Of a stretch of DNA of 64,000 bases, positions 10,694 through 21,422 are shown one piece after another. Positions within the stretch are counted from its first letter, which is position 1, and each line of letters starts with the position of its first letter. A program made the position numbers and the translations under genes. The stretch lies in the NCBI GenBank assembly GCA_036971615.1, contig JAYKKR010000002.1, forward strand, positions 1,798,001 to 1,862,000, in the 5' to 3' direction. The notes under the pieces were generated by a model. It made no database searches. It worked only from the letters and a program-made list of their open reading frames with translations, and had not been told where the DNA came from. The stretch comes from Amyloporia xantha (Eukaryota > Basidiomycota > Agaricomycetes > Polyporales > Adustoporiaceae).

Positions 10694-12058
10694 ATGGCTA
10701 CACGCGCTGGTCTGAACAAGAACAACTCAGGTATGCAATTGCTTTCTGTCGCTAGAGAGCTCTCATTCATAGCCGCGGATGGCTACTAGCTGTCAAGCGT
10801 ATCATGCAGGAGGCCAGGGAACTGGCAAACGACCCATCCACGGACTACACTGCAGCACCGCTGGAGGTGAGCAAGATGTGCTATTTTTCGACACGCTTCT
10901 GATGATTATGTTCATGCGGAACACAGGACGATATCTTTGTGAGTTGTCAGGGCAAGGAAGATAAGTGACTGTACCTCATTGTCTATCAGGAGTGGCATTG
11001 CACTCTCCGTGGTCCGTCTGGTACCGAGTTTGAGGGTGGTCTCTACCACTTTCGTATTCTCCTGCCGACCGAATACCCCTTCCGTCCGCCGTCGATCATG
11101 ATGCTCACCCCCAACGGTCGTTTTGAGTTGAACACCAAGGTAAGCGCGTTCTCTACACATACTTAGCCTCTAATGGATCTCACCCCCTCCTGTCAAGATT
11201 TGCATCAGCTTCACGAACTGTACGTGCCTCCCTATATATCCCTGCATGTCCTGCTTGCTGAGTGTGACCGTCACAGATCACGAAGAGCTCTGGCAGCCCG
11301 CGTGGGGTATTCGAACAGGTATGAGATTCAGAAGGCTCAATCGGGATTGATCACTAAGTGTGCATATTATTATGCTTAGCTATCATCGGACTGCAGGGTT
11401 TCTTTCCGCTCAAAGGAACAGCAGCCGTAGGTGTTGGAGCGATCGAATACCCTACCGTAGAAAGGAAGCGTCTTGCAGCGCTGTAGGTCTTATTCGTCAT
11501 GTGTGGTAGACCTGAAAGAGATGCTGAACTCTTCCTAGCTCGAGAGATTGGGTCTGCCCAAGATGCAACCGTTCTAATATTGAGTGTCTCCCCGACCCAC
11601 CTGCTGCGGACGCTCGCCCGTCTGCCTCAGATACCCCTAGTCCTCAACTTATCGGTCCCATGCCAACGCCAGCGCCGACACCCTTCCACAATGATACCTC
11701 GTCATCACAACACTCAACTTCTAAGCAGTCATCAACGGACGCTGTTCAGCCGCCGACGTCATCAGCCTTGCATCCGCAGTCGTCCCTCTCTTCACCAGTT
11801 CCTCTTGTTGCGCCTAAACCCACACGTCCGAGTCCCCCAGCATCCATTCTCACCCAACGTATACCTTCACCGGTTCAGAACATAAAGCCTGCGCCCTCTG
11901 ATGGTGGCGACCAGTTACTACAGCAGCCTCACTCTGATGTCCCCATGTTGGAAGCTGCACTCACTCAGAGCCAGCGTCGCCCGCCTGTTCTTTTAGACAC
12001 AGCGATTTGCGTCGTACTAGTGCTGGTGCTCTCTCTGATCGCGAAGAGGGTGTTCTGA
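10694..12058 (+). CDS. Tail-anchored ubiquitin-conjugating enzyme E2, UBE2J/UBC6 type
   Basis: Eight-exon model join(10694..10730, 10790..10866, 10927..10938, 10990..11139, 11198..11219, 11277..11318, 11380..11482, 11539..12058), 320 aa, in frame throughout. UBC core: AVKRIMQEARELANDPS, the DDIFEWHCTLRGP block, GGLYHFRILLPTEYPFRPPS, NTKICISFTNYHEELW with the catalytic Cys in KICIS, and AWGIRTAIIGLQGF. After the core, WVCPRCNRSNIEC resembles part of a zinc ribbon. A Pro/Ser/Thr/Gln-rich linker follows, then a C-terminal hydrophobic anchor (TAICVVLVLVLSLIAKRVF). This is the architecture of ER-membrane E2s in ERAD. Exon 3 is only 12 nt yet encodes the conserved DDIF. UBE2J1 and UBE2J2/UBC6 subtypes are not separated here. 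Confidence 0.93.
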
Positions 12059-12295
12059 TTCTTATTGGCTGTTGGTTATTGGTTCATGTTCTCAGACTTG
12101 CCGTAGTTTGTACAAGTACTGTATATTAGCATCATCTGGATTCTCGCATCTATGCATTGCCTTGTCTGTATTTCCTTCGTTGTGTCAGATGGAAAAGTTC
12201 AAGAAGCTCGAGATCGACAAATGGGTTGGTAAGAATGGAAATAGTATAACTACAACAGCAGAGGGGGCAGGCATGCACAGATGAATAGATTGCGA

Positions 12296-15000
12296 CTACT
12301 TTTTCTTTTGATCCCTAACGCTGAGAACGATCAGATCTTCATCTTCGATATTGTAGCTCGCGATCGTGTTTGCGTTCGTCAACATCCTCCCAGCGTATGA
12401 CAACCGGATACGAGATACCGGTACACTGCCGGTGTGCTGCACAATACGGTCACGCAGTGTAGAAACAAGAAGAGTGACCGGGAGGTCAGGAATAGTCAAC
12501 ACTCTACCGTCCAGCTGCCACTCAGGCTTCGAGGGATCGTTAGGTAGTTGTACCACCAACGAGATTGGATGCTAGAATGGAGCAGTATCAGTCTCACCAT
12601 CATTAGAATATACCTTGTCAGAACTCCTTACTGGGTGCATGTTGATCCAATCTTCCTCTGTGTATATCTGGGCCCCAGGGAGTTTCGCAATCTTCTGTCG
12701 CTTGGCCGGAGGTATCTGCTCGGCTCCACCTTCCATCTCATCCGCACTGCGCACCATACCCGTTTGCGGGGGTGTGCCCATTGCCATGGGCGAGCCTGCC
12801 AACGCGGCGGCACGAGCTGGATGCATAACAGGCGGGGCTGCCGGGGGAGGCTGGTATCCGAACGGTTGCGGTGCATCTAGACCCTGGTAGTGTAGGGGAG
12901 GCAACATGACAGGCGCTGGCTGATTAGGGTAAAGCGATGCCGGCTGAGGGCCTGAAGCAATTGTTGCGGCAGAGTAGGCAGGATCGCCGGACATACCTCC
13001 TTGGAGAGGAGGGGCCGGGAGGGAAGAAGGCGGTGGGGGGAGGGTTGTCATTGCGGCTGGAATTGCGGCTGGACCAATCCCCGGACCAATTGCGCCTACT
13101 TCTTGCCTGTGGAGAAAGACGTTCAGCGATTGAAATCAGGGTGCCATGCAATGACTTACGGGCCGAGACCCTTCGCACGGTGGATCGCAGCAATTTGCTC
13201 GTCGAAGTTGACGTTGGTCGAGAACTTGTCCAGAGTGTTCGCTTTCGAAGCGGTGTGACCGTCCCAAACGACCTTTTCCCTCTCCCTCCGGCGCAGTCGC
13301 TCTTCCTCCTCCTCTTTCTTGCGTTTTTCTTCATCTGCCTCTGCACCGAAAATGTCCACACGCGTCCGGGCGAGATTCTTGAGCGACGACACGACGTTCG
13401 CACCGCGCTGCAGCTCGGAGGCCTGTGCCTTACGAGCCTCCAGAACGTCACGCTGTGACTTCCATTTGGGATCGAGTAATTCGATCCGCATGTGCTCCTG
13501 GAGCTCGTCCACAGGGATTTGTTGACCACAAATGGTGCAGGTTGTCATCTTCTCGGCAGACTTCTTGCCCACTGCAAATGCGTCGTGAGAAGGGTTCCGG
13601 TTAAAAGAAACTTTCTGAGTAACTCACCCTTCGGGACGTAGTCGGTTCTGATCTTCATCGGAGCGCCTGCATCCTAGGGAGCTGGCCTGGATGGCTCGGG
13701 CCCTTTCGACTTCCCTCTGCCGCTCTTCCTCGTCTCGTCTCCTGCGTTCCCTCTCCTCCTTCTCCTCGTCATCGCTCTCATCCATTGCTGCATCTTCCTC
13801 GGCAGTCGCACCCATACCAGCACCACCAACTGCGGCCGCTGCTTCCGCTTCCGCAGCAGCTTGACGCGCACGGTGAGCTTCCGACGTCCTCAGCCGTGGT
13901 TTCCATGATCATGGCCGCCATCCTCTTCTGGGCCAACGTCATGTTCTCCACCTCTTGCACGCTCATCGGTGGAGGCAGCTCGGAGGTAGCATCAGCGGCA
14001 GTGAATTCGATGGTCTGTACGATGGCGTAATCATGCCAGTCAATCTCCGCAAAGGCGACTAGAGTGACAGAGGTCAGAGAATGTAGACAGGAATGGATAA
14101 GCATACACGCACTTCTCTCAGCCTCCTTGTCGTCTTCGCGTTTCTTCTCCTGCTCTCGCTTGATCTGCTGCCACCGAGCCCGTTTCTTAGCAATTTCGAG
14201 CTCCTTCCAGCGAGCTCCTTCTTGTGTACGTTCCTTCAACTGTTCTAGCATGTCCTTACTCGAGTAAAGAACCTTCGAGTACTGGTCAACTAACCGGTTG
14301 AAGTATCCGAAGAGGGAATGAGTGGGTCTTAGGAAGTCAAACTGGTAGTTGCGTCCTTCTTTCGCGGACAACGATGCCAGGAAAGCACGTCCTCGGCGGG
14401 CGGTGAACAAAGCCGTGAGCTTCATGATATCACTGAATGGCACGGTTAGACCCCATAAGAGTGGATTAAGTATAATAAGTACGCACAGATCAATCGCAGT
14501 AATGTTTGGAATATTCAGGATGAACTCCGGCACTGGAGGCTCGACACCTCTGTCGACCTCCCGCTCCTCCACTACGGCTTCCTCCTTCACCTCCTCCTTT
14601 CCAGGAGCAGGCTCATCGTCCAGCTCGCCACGATTGACTTTGTCCATGCGATGTCTATAGTAAGCATGATAAGGGTCGGCCGGGTTGAGAAACGAGAACT
14701 TTGGGTCCTGACGCTGGTTCTCGCGGATTTTGTCCTCAAACTGAGGAGGGTTCGCAGACCGTGCGACAAATAGCGCCGTCCGGTCAATCACGGCTGGATG
14801 ATTAGGTTAAAGCTCCAGATTAGCATGCTGTTCAAAATAACGAGTAGAAGGCACTTACACTTGATCTCCGGCGGTGGCAGAATGAGTCCACTGGCAAATT
14901 TCGGCTCTTTTGGGAGGCCGTTGAAGTCGCCATGGCCATTGAGGATATGACCATTACCGTTCATCACCGGCGGGGGCATCATTTGCACGTCGACACTCAT
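12296..15000 (-). CDS. SF3A1: Splicing factor 3A subunit 1 (SF3A1/Prp21)
   Basis: U2 snRNP component needed for prespliceosome assembly. In order: SURP1 (DRTALFVARSANPPQFEDKI, PADPYHAYYRHRMD), SURP2 (KLTALFTARRGRAFLASLS, PTHSLFGYFNRLVDQY), the SF3A3-binding charged helix (KKRARWQQIKREQEKK), an acidic DESDDEEKEERERRRR segment, PMKIRTDYVPK, a zinc-type TTCTICGQQIPVDELQEHMR, a Pro-rich stretch, and a C-terminal ubiquitin-like domain (LPVTLLVSTLRDRIVQHTG to IASYNIEDEDLIVLSVRD). The gene ends in a KKK tail. The start is the N-terminal ATG of the exon at 15000, giving MSVDVQMMPPP. Two single-base breaks interrupt the reading frame, at about 13880-13886 and at the CC of 13673-13674. Correcting each by one base restores continuous family similarity. 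Divergent to mL60, 191 bp away. Confidence 0.95.
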
Positions 15001-15191
15001 CGCGGAGGCAGATAAGAGTGAGGAAGGTTGCAGACAGGAAAGTCGACCGACAGTGCTCGCTGCAGTGCTGAGAGACTCGGTCGCTACACTAAGCGCCCAT
15101 CATTTCCAGACGATTACGGCTTAGTCAGCATCTTTTCTCGTCTTCGAGACTTCGACGGACTCGGTACTTGCACCGTGACTGCGACGGCAGC
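15001..15191. promoter_or_regulatory. Divergent promoter, SF3A1 / mL60
   Basis: Only 191 bp separates the two divergent start codons, so the transcription starts and regulatory sites of both genes must share this space. No specific motif is claimed. Confidence 0.45.
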
Positions 15192-15678
15192 ATGTTTGGA
15201 GCTTTCCGACCAACTCAAGTCAGTCTGGGTGGTCTTCTATGGTGAGCTAAAGCACAGAAGTAGTTGCCCATGGCTCTCAAGTATCCCCGCCCTTTGCTAG
15301 GAAAACTCCATGGAAGTTGTCTCCGACTCGTAAAGCAAATGCGCGGACACGTCTGAAGAGGGTGGATGCAGTGATAGAGGCTGTCCGAGCAAGCGGCGTT
15401 GAATGCGCCTCTCTCGTGAGTACATGATTATTGTATTTACTTGTGCCCGTATTCACGAATTTGCACAGGACGAAGGCCCTCGAGCTCCCCAAAGAGCATG
15501 AGATGCCTCCCAGAGACAAATACACGGTGTTTACTCGCCACGCACGAGGATATCGGAAAGGCATTCACAAAGTGCCGAAGTGGACCCGTGTATGTTCTCC
15601 CATAGCCTGTCCCACAAACTCACTGATCGATCATGTCTACTGTAGCTAACCCTTAGAACGAATCCGACTGGTTTCTAG
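15192..15678 (+). CDS. MRPL31: Mitochondrial large-subunit ribosomal protein mL60 (MRPL31)
   Basis: Fungal-specific mitoribosomal protein. [17 protein letters not shown] splices to [19 protein letters not shown], then [19 protein letters not shown], then [36 protein letters not shown] and finally [10 protein letters not shown]. Size and block order match fungal MRPL31. The last intron places the stop 12 codons into a short final exon. At the CASL junction the usual CAG acceptor (15466-15468) would put the following exon out of frame. The next AG, at 15473-15474 (sequence GACGAAG), restores it but drops the Asp-Lys pair that the family normally has there. Either a weak AAG acceptor or a one-base insertion explains this. 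Confidence 0.88.
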
Positions 15679-15757
15679 TTGTCTCGTGCTCTAGTTCCCG
15701 TGTTATAATATACCGCTCTCTAGCTCGTCTACGGACAATGCTATGCTAATGTCATCA

Positions 15758-16901
15758 TCATAGCAATACTAGTTGTATCTTGCCTTGTTGCAGCCCCTGC
15801 AGAATCTTCGATGCACCCAAGACTGTCTTGAAGACCTCGTCGCGCGTCTCAGGGATGTCAAGCAGGCTGCGTTTCTTTGTGTCTCGGTAGGACACATCGA
15901 GGATGATATGGGTAAGTGCTGATGTGGACAGTGCGTCTAAAAACGGTTCAGTGTTCGCACATTCATGTCAGACAAAGGGCCCCGCGAATATTCATGACAC
16001 GCACCAGTGTCGCACAGGAGCTTGCCAAGCCTTCCTGGCGTGCCCACCGCGGCCGCTATTTTGGTACGCTTAAGATATGTGACGTGTTCCTCCAGCTTGA
16101 AATGCCTCGCGAATAATTTCGCGATCTCTCCGCCTTTCTCACCACGGAGCCTATTGTCTCTAAGGGCTCGAGTCACATCCGCGACCCGCAGGGCTGCCCC
16201 GGCCACAAAAATCAAAGTTGGTGCTCCGTTCGACTTGGACTTTTGCGAGAGACGAGTCCGAAGGGTAGGTAACACTGCGGTAGATGTACTCGGCGTGAAG
16301 AGGCAAGCACGTCTGCGGAGAAGACGAGAGCGTACTTTTGGTAACGAAGTCCACTAACTGGTCCAGATTCCTGGATCCAGTCCACGCCGTGGTGTCAACT
16401 ATGGAACTCTCTGCCTATGTGTTAATTATCAGAAAACCCCCTGTGATTGTGGCCGGAATAGTTTACCGGGAATCTGAATGTCAGCTAGTTCAATGCTAGA
16501 CATCTTTGAGAACGTCTTCGCCTGCGTGGATGATATGTAATCCACGAGTAGGGCTGGGGGCTGTGATGCGACGGAAGGCCCTTGTAGAGGCTCAACAGTT
16601 TCCGCCAATTTGCGTTTCTGAACCATACGATAAGAGGCCTCGTGTGGGGCGGTATGGGAGAATGAACACATACCTTCGCCCTCCGCTCCTTCTCCTTCGC
16701 TCGTCGTTTCCGCTTTTTCTCACTCGCAGTTGGAGGGGCATTATGATCTAGCTGCGCAGCTTCTGTATTCTCATCTCCACTGAGTAAAGTGGTGATGTCG
16801 TCCTCCTCGGGGGAATGGGCAATATCTTCATCCTCCGACAGGGCGACTAGGTCATCCGGGACAAAGTCGTCTTCAAGATCGTCACCTCCTTGGTTGTTCA
16901 T
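15758..16901 (-). CDS. CMS1: CMS1 family protein (small-subunit ribosome biogenesis)
   Basis: Homologue of yeast Cms1, a nucleolar protein tied to 90S pre-ribosomes, with a degenerate DEAD-box-like fold. The acidic N-terminus (DLEDDFVPDDLVALSEDED) leads to a basic KKRKRRAKEKERRAK patch. Next come KTFSKMSSIELADIQIP, NLDQLVDFVTKMLPTLR, SNGAPTLIFVAGAALRVADV, TKIAAAVGTPGRLGKLL with the VGTPGR motif, and SALTHIILDVSYRDTKKR. It ends at a TGA following IQLVLL. Introns at VTK|M and CDT|D are canonical and in frame. The N-terminal MNNQGG start is the first ATG. It is divergent to the ERI1-like gene. Confidence 0.88.
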
Positions 16902-17234
16902 GCTGCCAATGACGGTCTACGACACAAGGATCGATTTATGGGAGACACCACAGGGGAGGAAGTTGGTGTTAGCAAGACAAGACCGGCATGGCAGGGCTGT
17001 CAGGGTCGTCCGAGACTGGGAAGGTGTTAGGCGCGCAAGAAATTGTACATCACGTGGTTATATAGCCTCGATCGAGATCCGGATTGGGAAGTCTCTCCGA
17101 TCCTGATTGGTGTGAACTGTGACTGTCTCCTCCGTCCTCCCTTGGCATTGGCAGCAAATAGGGCTCACTACACACGCTCGAGCTCGGCTGTGAACGTCTG
17201 TGCAAACATACTGCTGTCTATTAGTGTGGAAGAA
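16902..17234. promoter_or_regulatory. CMS1 / ERI1-like divergent spacer
   Basis: A 333-bp interval between divergent genes. The frame leading into the ERI1-like start stays open from 17043, so a slightly longer protein is possible. No motif is claimed. Confidence 0.35.
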
Positions 17235-18570
17235 ATGTTCTCGGGCAGACCTCTCCCGGTTTGGCTATCGCCATGGCTCATCCTTGCGTCGATCTGTCTG
17301 CTCATTATCTGCGTGCAGTATGTCGTACACCGAGGATCTGCGTGCGAACAGGATAATGTTACAAGTGCCACAACGTCTGTGAGCAATCAGCTAAGCCATT
17401 CTCGTACTGTAACGTCTCGCACGACATCTGCACATCCATCGGAGATGTCTGTGGCAGTGGAACAAGAAGCAAAACGCCAAGGCATCAAGCAACCATACGA
17501 CGCTTTTCTTGTATTAGATGTCGAGGCTACTTGCGTCGACGGACCTAATACTTTCGGATATCCGAACGAGATTATCGTAAGCACCGAAGTTTCGTCATGT
17601 TCTATCTCCATTTGAGCTACATGGTCTTGATAACAGGAGTGGCCTGTATGTTTACTCCGGTGGAGGGATAAGCAGAGCGATGGAACAGCTAGAAAACTTG
17701 GAGTAGTAGACGAATTTCGAAGCTTTGTTAAGCCCATTTGGAGACCTGAATTGTCGCAATTTTGCAAAGATCTGACTGGGATTACTCAAGTCTGTCTTTT
17801 TGTCGTCACCTTCTACTCGCGCAATTGAGACATTGTGCTGTCTTGGGGCGCGTACAGGGCCAGGTGGACGGTGCACCAACATTTACGGCAATGTTGGACA
17901 GCTTCACGATGTTCATGGAGAAGCATGGCCTTATCGAGCCCATAACAGGTCGCCGTCTTATCCGCTATTGTTGGTGTAGCGACGGCCCGTTTGACATTCG
18001 TGATTTCGTGGTGAAACAGTGCTTCATCTCAAAGGTATGTAGCGATCGTCCGGAGCAGTAGGGATCCGATAAAATGAGGATACTCGCTTGGCAGGTCCGG
18101 ATGCCGGCATGGATCACAGGCGATGTATTGGACGTACGGAGTGTGGTCCGCACACTTCATGTACCCGATGAAAGGAACCACTCTAAGCGCAGGAAATCGG
18201 CAGAAACTCAGGTGCGGGCGACTCATTCTTCGGATTTCATACAGACCTCTGACACCAGTGAAGACTGCATTTCCTCTCCCGCTACGCCTGTCGCTGTCTC
18301 TTGAACGGCAATTACACATACTTGGTATCGCCTCCTTTCCAGGGTCGCCAGCATTGCGGAATTGACGTCAGTGCTATATTTCTGTCGCCGTAATTGTACA
18401 GATGTCGATGAACACTGAGTTTCAATATCCAGGACACCCGAAACATCGCGAGAATTGTCGTCGAGCTTGCTCGAAAAGGTGTGCGACTCGAGCCTAATAC
18501 GGCAATTAACCCCAACAAAAGATGGCCCTGGATGGGCAAGCGTGGCAGGATATTGGATGGCTATCATTAG
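17235..18570 (+). CDS. ERI1-like DEDDh 3'-5' exoribonuclease
   Basis: Exonuclease of the ERI1/ERI2/3'hExo family, which trims small RNAs, histone mRNA stem-loops or 5.8S rRNA in other eukaryotes. Exo I is FLVLDVEATCVDG with the D-x-E pair. Exo II lies around CWCSDGPFDIRDF. Exo III is GRQHCGIDDTRNIARIV with the His and Asp. The C-terminus PNTAINPNKRWPWMGKRG is also typical. From the chosen start, a hydrophobic stretch (WLSPWLILASICLLIICVQYV) would act as a membrane anchor. If translation starts at the internal MSVAVEQEAKR the anchor is lost. The frame breaks once, near 18328-18332, just before PPFQGRQHC; one base too many. No SAP domain is seen. Sibling name (ERI1 versus ERI2/ERI3) is not resolved. 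Confidence 0.83.
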
Positions 18571-19165
18571 CGTGTCAGCATTTGACATCCATTCGTTCGA
18601 GTGGAATGGTTGACCACCGCCGCTATTGACTGACGCCAGCCAATCAGTTCCCATGCTCCCTCCGTGTGCTTGATTCTCATGGGTCCTCATTGGCCTCCAG
18701 ATATTGGATCCGGCGTTGGATATTTCGCAGCATGAGAACAGGCTGTCGGGTTGGCCGGCTATGCGTTCCCATTGTCGTACCTCGAGAGACCTGTAGATTG
18801 CATCATCTGTTATCGCGTTCTAAGGAGGTGGGCGTCTTCCTGCTATGTACATCGTGTGCAGTGTACAGTGTACTAGAATAACAAACCGGTCTACACAGTG
18901 ACGATTGGATGGTGTAATTTGACCTCAATCTCAACCCCAGTTCACTGCCGTTGGCGTATCTAGGTCACTATGACTCTATCAGCTGAAATGAGATTGCGCT
19001 TGTCAAACGCTCTCCAAGACCATATGCATACAGTGTGAGACGTTGTAGTATACAGGGAATGCCGTTGAGTGAAGCAGAATGAGGGTGGTGATGCGAGGAC
19101 AGCTACAAATGCCCCCGCAAGTCTATGGATGAGGTCTAAATGTGAAGGATGTGCATGTGCAACGA
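18571..19165. other. Intergenic, no gene seen
   Basis: Convergent spacer between the ERI1-like gene (+) and the TmpA-like gene (-). Only short unconserved open frames are present. Confidence 0.4.
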
Positions 19166-21422
19166 TCACTGCAGAATGAACGTGGTCAGTGCTCTGGACT
19201 AGGCTCAACATATTATACTCACGAAGTCCCAGAGAGTTCCGAAGTGTGGGATTCCCTCCTCTTTGCAGGCCTGTAAACCCATCAATATGTCTCCAGATAA
19301 TCATGGAATCATTTGTGCACTCACCGCCATCATCTCCGTGTTGCCGACGTAGTTGGACGTGATGAAGACAACTAACAAGAGCAGCCTTCAGTACAATTCA
19401 GATTCATTGCGCCACGCTGCCTACCTTCAGCCTTCCAGGAATGGTAGATCTCTTTGAGTATCTTCTTGGTGTCAGGTCTACCTCCGCGCACTTTGCTGTC
19501 CCAAAGGAGATATCGCTCTGGTTCGATGTTACGATTAATCAGCCCACTGATAGTAGGCCCAAACGTCTTCTCCTGGTCAGAACCTAACAAGCGAAGAATG
19601 TCGCTAAGTCAGGTATGATATACCGTATCGGGCAGTGTACGGCATACCTATCCAAATCAGATACCTGAACGGCGATCAGTTGCTGCTATAAAAGACGTGC
19701 GAAAATTATGGCACGAACCAATAAGGAGACTGAATGCAGGTTGCGAGCGCAGCGCCGATACCAGTACCCGTGCAGATACGGATACCTCGCTTGTAGAGCA
19801 CGGAAGTGTTGGACACTCCGGCAAGCTACGGAACTGTCAGCGTATTCGGGAGATTCGAGCGCTGCTATCGACTTGCCTTGAGCTCGCGGGTCCAGATCGT
19901 CTTAGGCGGATCATTGACGAGACTTTTTGGTAAAGTCACCTATTCTGGCGTCAGTACGCGTGGTGATTATCGCGATATGGATTCTCACGGACCTTGCACA
20001 CCACAGACCATGTAGTGATACTTCGCGTGGGGCCCTTCTCTGTATCGGAAAGAATAAGGGGCTTGTTGCGCGAAGGTTTACGAGCACATACGAGATAATA
20101 CCAAAGGCATGGTACTCTTTGACGGCACTTCGGCTGACCCGACCGAGTAGACCCTGCTGCATTCCACGTTCGAAGCGAAGCACGGCGACCTTGTTGGAGG
20201 GCTGCACATGAAAGTCGAAGTGAGACAGTGCTGCGGAGGACTGTAGACAAATACTGACAAGTTCTATGTCGATGCGGACTTTCCTCGTGCATATCCAAGG
20301 AAGGACAATCCAGGCGGTCATACCCATGACATACCAGAAATCTTGCTGCCGTACGATATGTGGGCCGGTGATGTTCCACTTCCTGGTTGTCGTATCATAA
20401 AGATCCGCCATGAGTACGAAGATCCCTGTGGGTGGCCCGCACAGGTCAGGACTCGTTCGTTTAGAGCGCAAAGAGACCTACATGTCATGAACAGTCCAGT
20501 CCATCCCATGAACCGATGCCATCTCTCGAAAACACTACACCGTCGTCAGTAACGATGCAATGCTTGGAACTGCATATACTTACTTGTGGTGTGAGTTACG
20601 AACCCAGGGTAGTCCAGCAATGGCAGTGACGACTAGTGTCACATTGCACAGAATGCCGAACACCAAGACGGCATTGTTGTATTCGAAATGGATGCGGTAA
20701 ACGTCCACGACTCGGAGAGTCAACCAAATCAGACCTGAGATTGCGCAACCGGAGTGTATACCACCGAGATGCTACGCGAAATTGTAAATTACCCTTCAAC
20801 AATAACGTATCATGATTGGATGCGAACCTGCAAGATAGATGTGCAGCCTAGCCGCCACCATAACGGCGTCCACTGGGGAACTGTCAGCGATCACGCTAAG
20901 ATATATCCCCCATCTGTGACGTACCTTGGCAAACATCGTATTGACGAATAGATACAGAAGACGCCCGAAAATTTCGTTTCTCATCAAGATGGAGAAATTA
21001 AAGTTTCCCACTGCCATAGCACCACCGTACTTTTTGGCGTAAGGCCAATGTCCAGAAACGGCGAAACCAAACATGATCATGTTGACAGTAAAGGTGATAG
21101 TGAATAATTTCCTGTCAAAATGGGATATTAGAAGAGAGAATGTGGTCCATCACTGCTATACTCCATACCTGTACATGTCATACCATAACTGCCAAAGAAT
21201 CCATCTGGAAATCTTTCGCTTGGCTGGCTTGCCAGGCGCTTTCGCTGGTGGCGGCTGAGCCTCCTTGACGGGAGGAGAGACTGGTAGAACCTGGGTGACC
21301 GTGAGGTCCTTCTTCTCGTCGTTGAACGCTACTTCCACAGGGCGAATATGGACGTCCAAGGCACCTTTCTCGGCCTCATCGTACGCGGGAGCAGCCCCTT
21401 TGGGAGGAAGTTCTGACGACAT
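19166..21422 (-). CDS. TmpA / NRPS-like ferric-reductase-type transmembrane oxidoreductase
   Basis: Member of the fungal integral-membrane oxidoreductase family that includes Aspergillus TmpA and many basidiomycete proteins labelled NRPS-like; there is no adenylation domain here. The N-terminus is cytosolic and Pro/Lys-rich (MSSELPPKGAAPAYDEAEKG). Membrane blocks follow: MIMFGFAVSGHWPYAKKYGG, GNFNFSILMRNEIFGRLLY, WTPLWWRLGCTSILQHLGGI, LPWVRNSHH, ERWHRFMGWTGLF, and FWYVMGMTAWIVLPW. The soluble flavin/nucleotide part contains VAVLRFERGMQQGLLGR, EYHAFGII, GSDQEKTFGPTISGLI, ERYLLWDSKVRGGRPDTKK and CKEEGIPHFGTLWDF. Many short introns are needed. The stop may form across the last intron (TTC|TGA, ending 19166), or at 19205 if that intron is retained. 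TmpA affects conidiation in Aspergillus; the role here is inferred only. Confidence 0.82.

Noticed and set aside
13778..14791. 337-codon minus-strand frame as a complete protein
   Set aside because: It spans SF3A1 exons and read-through introns; its last 25 codons are out of the SF3A1 frame.
19166..21422. Nonribosomal peptide synthetase
   Set aside because: Relatives are often labelled NRPS-like, but no adenylation, carrier or condensation motifs are present; only the membrane oxidoreductase part.
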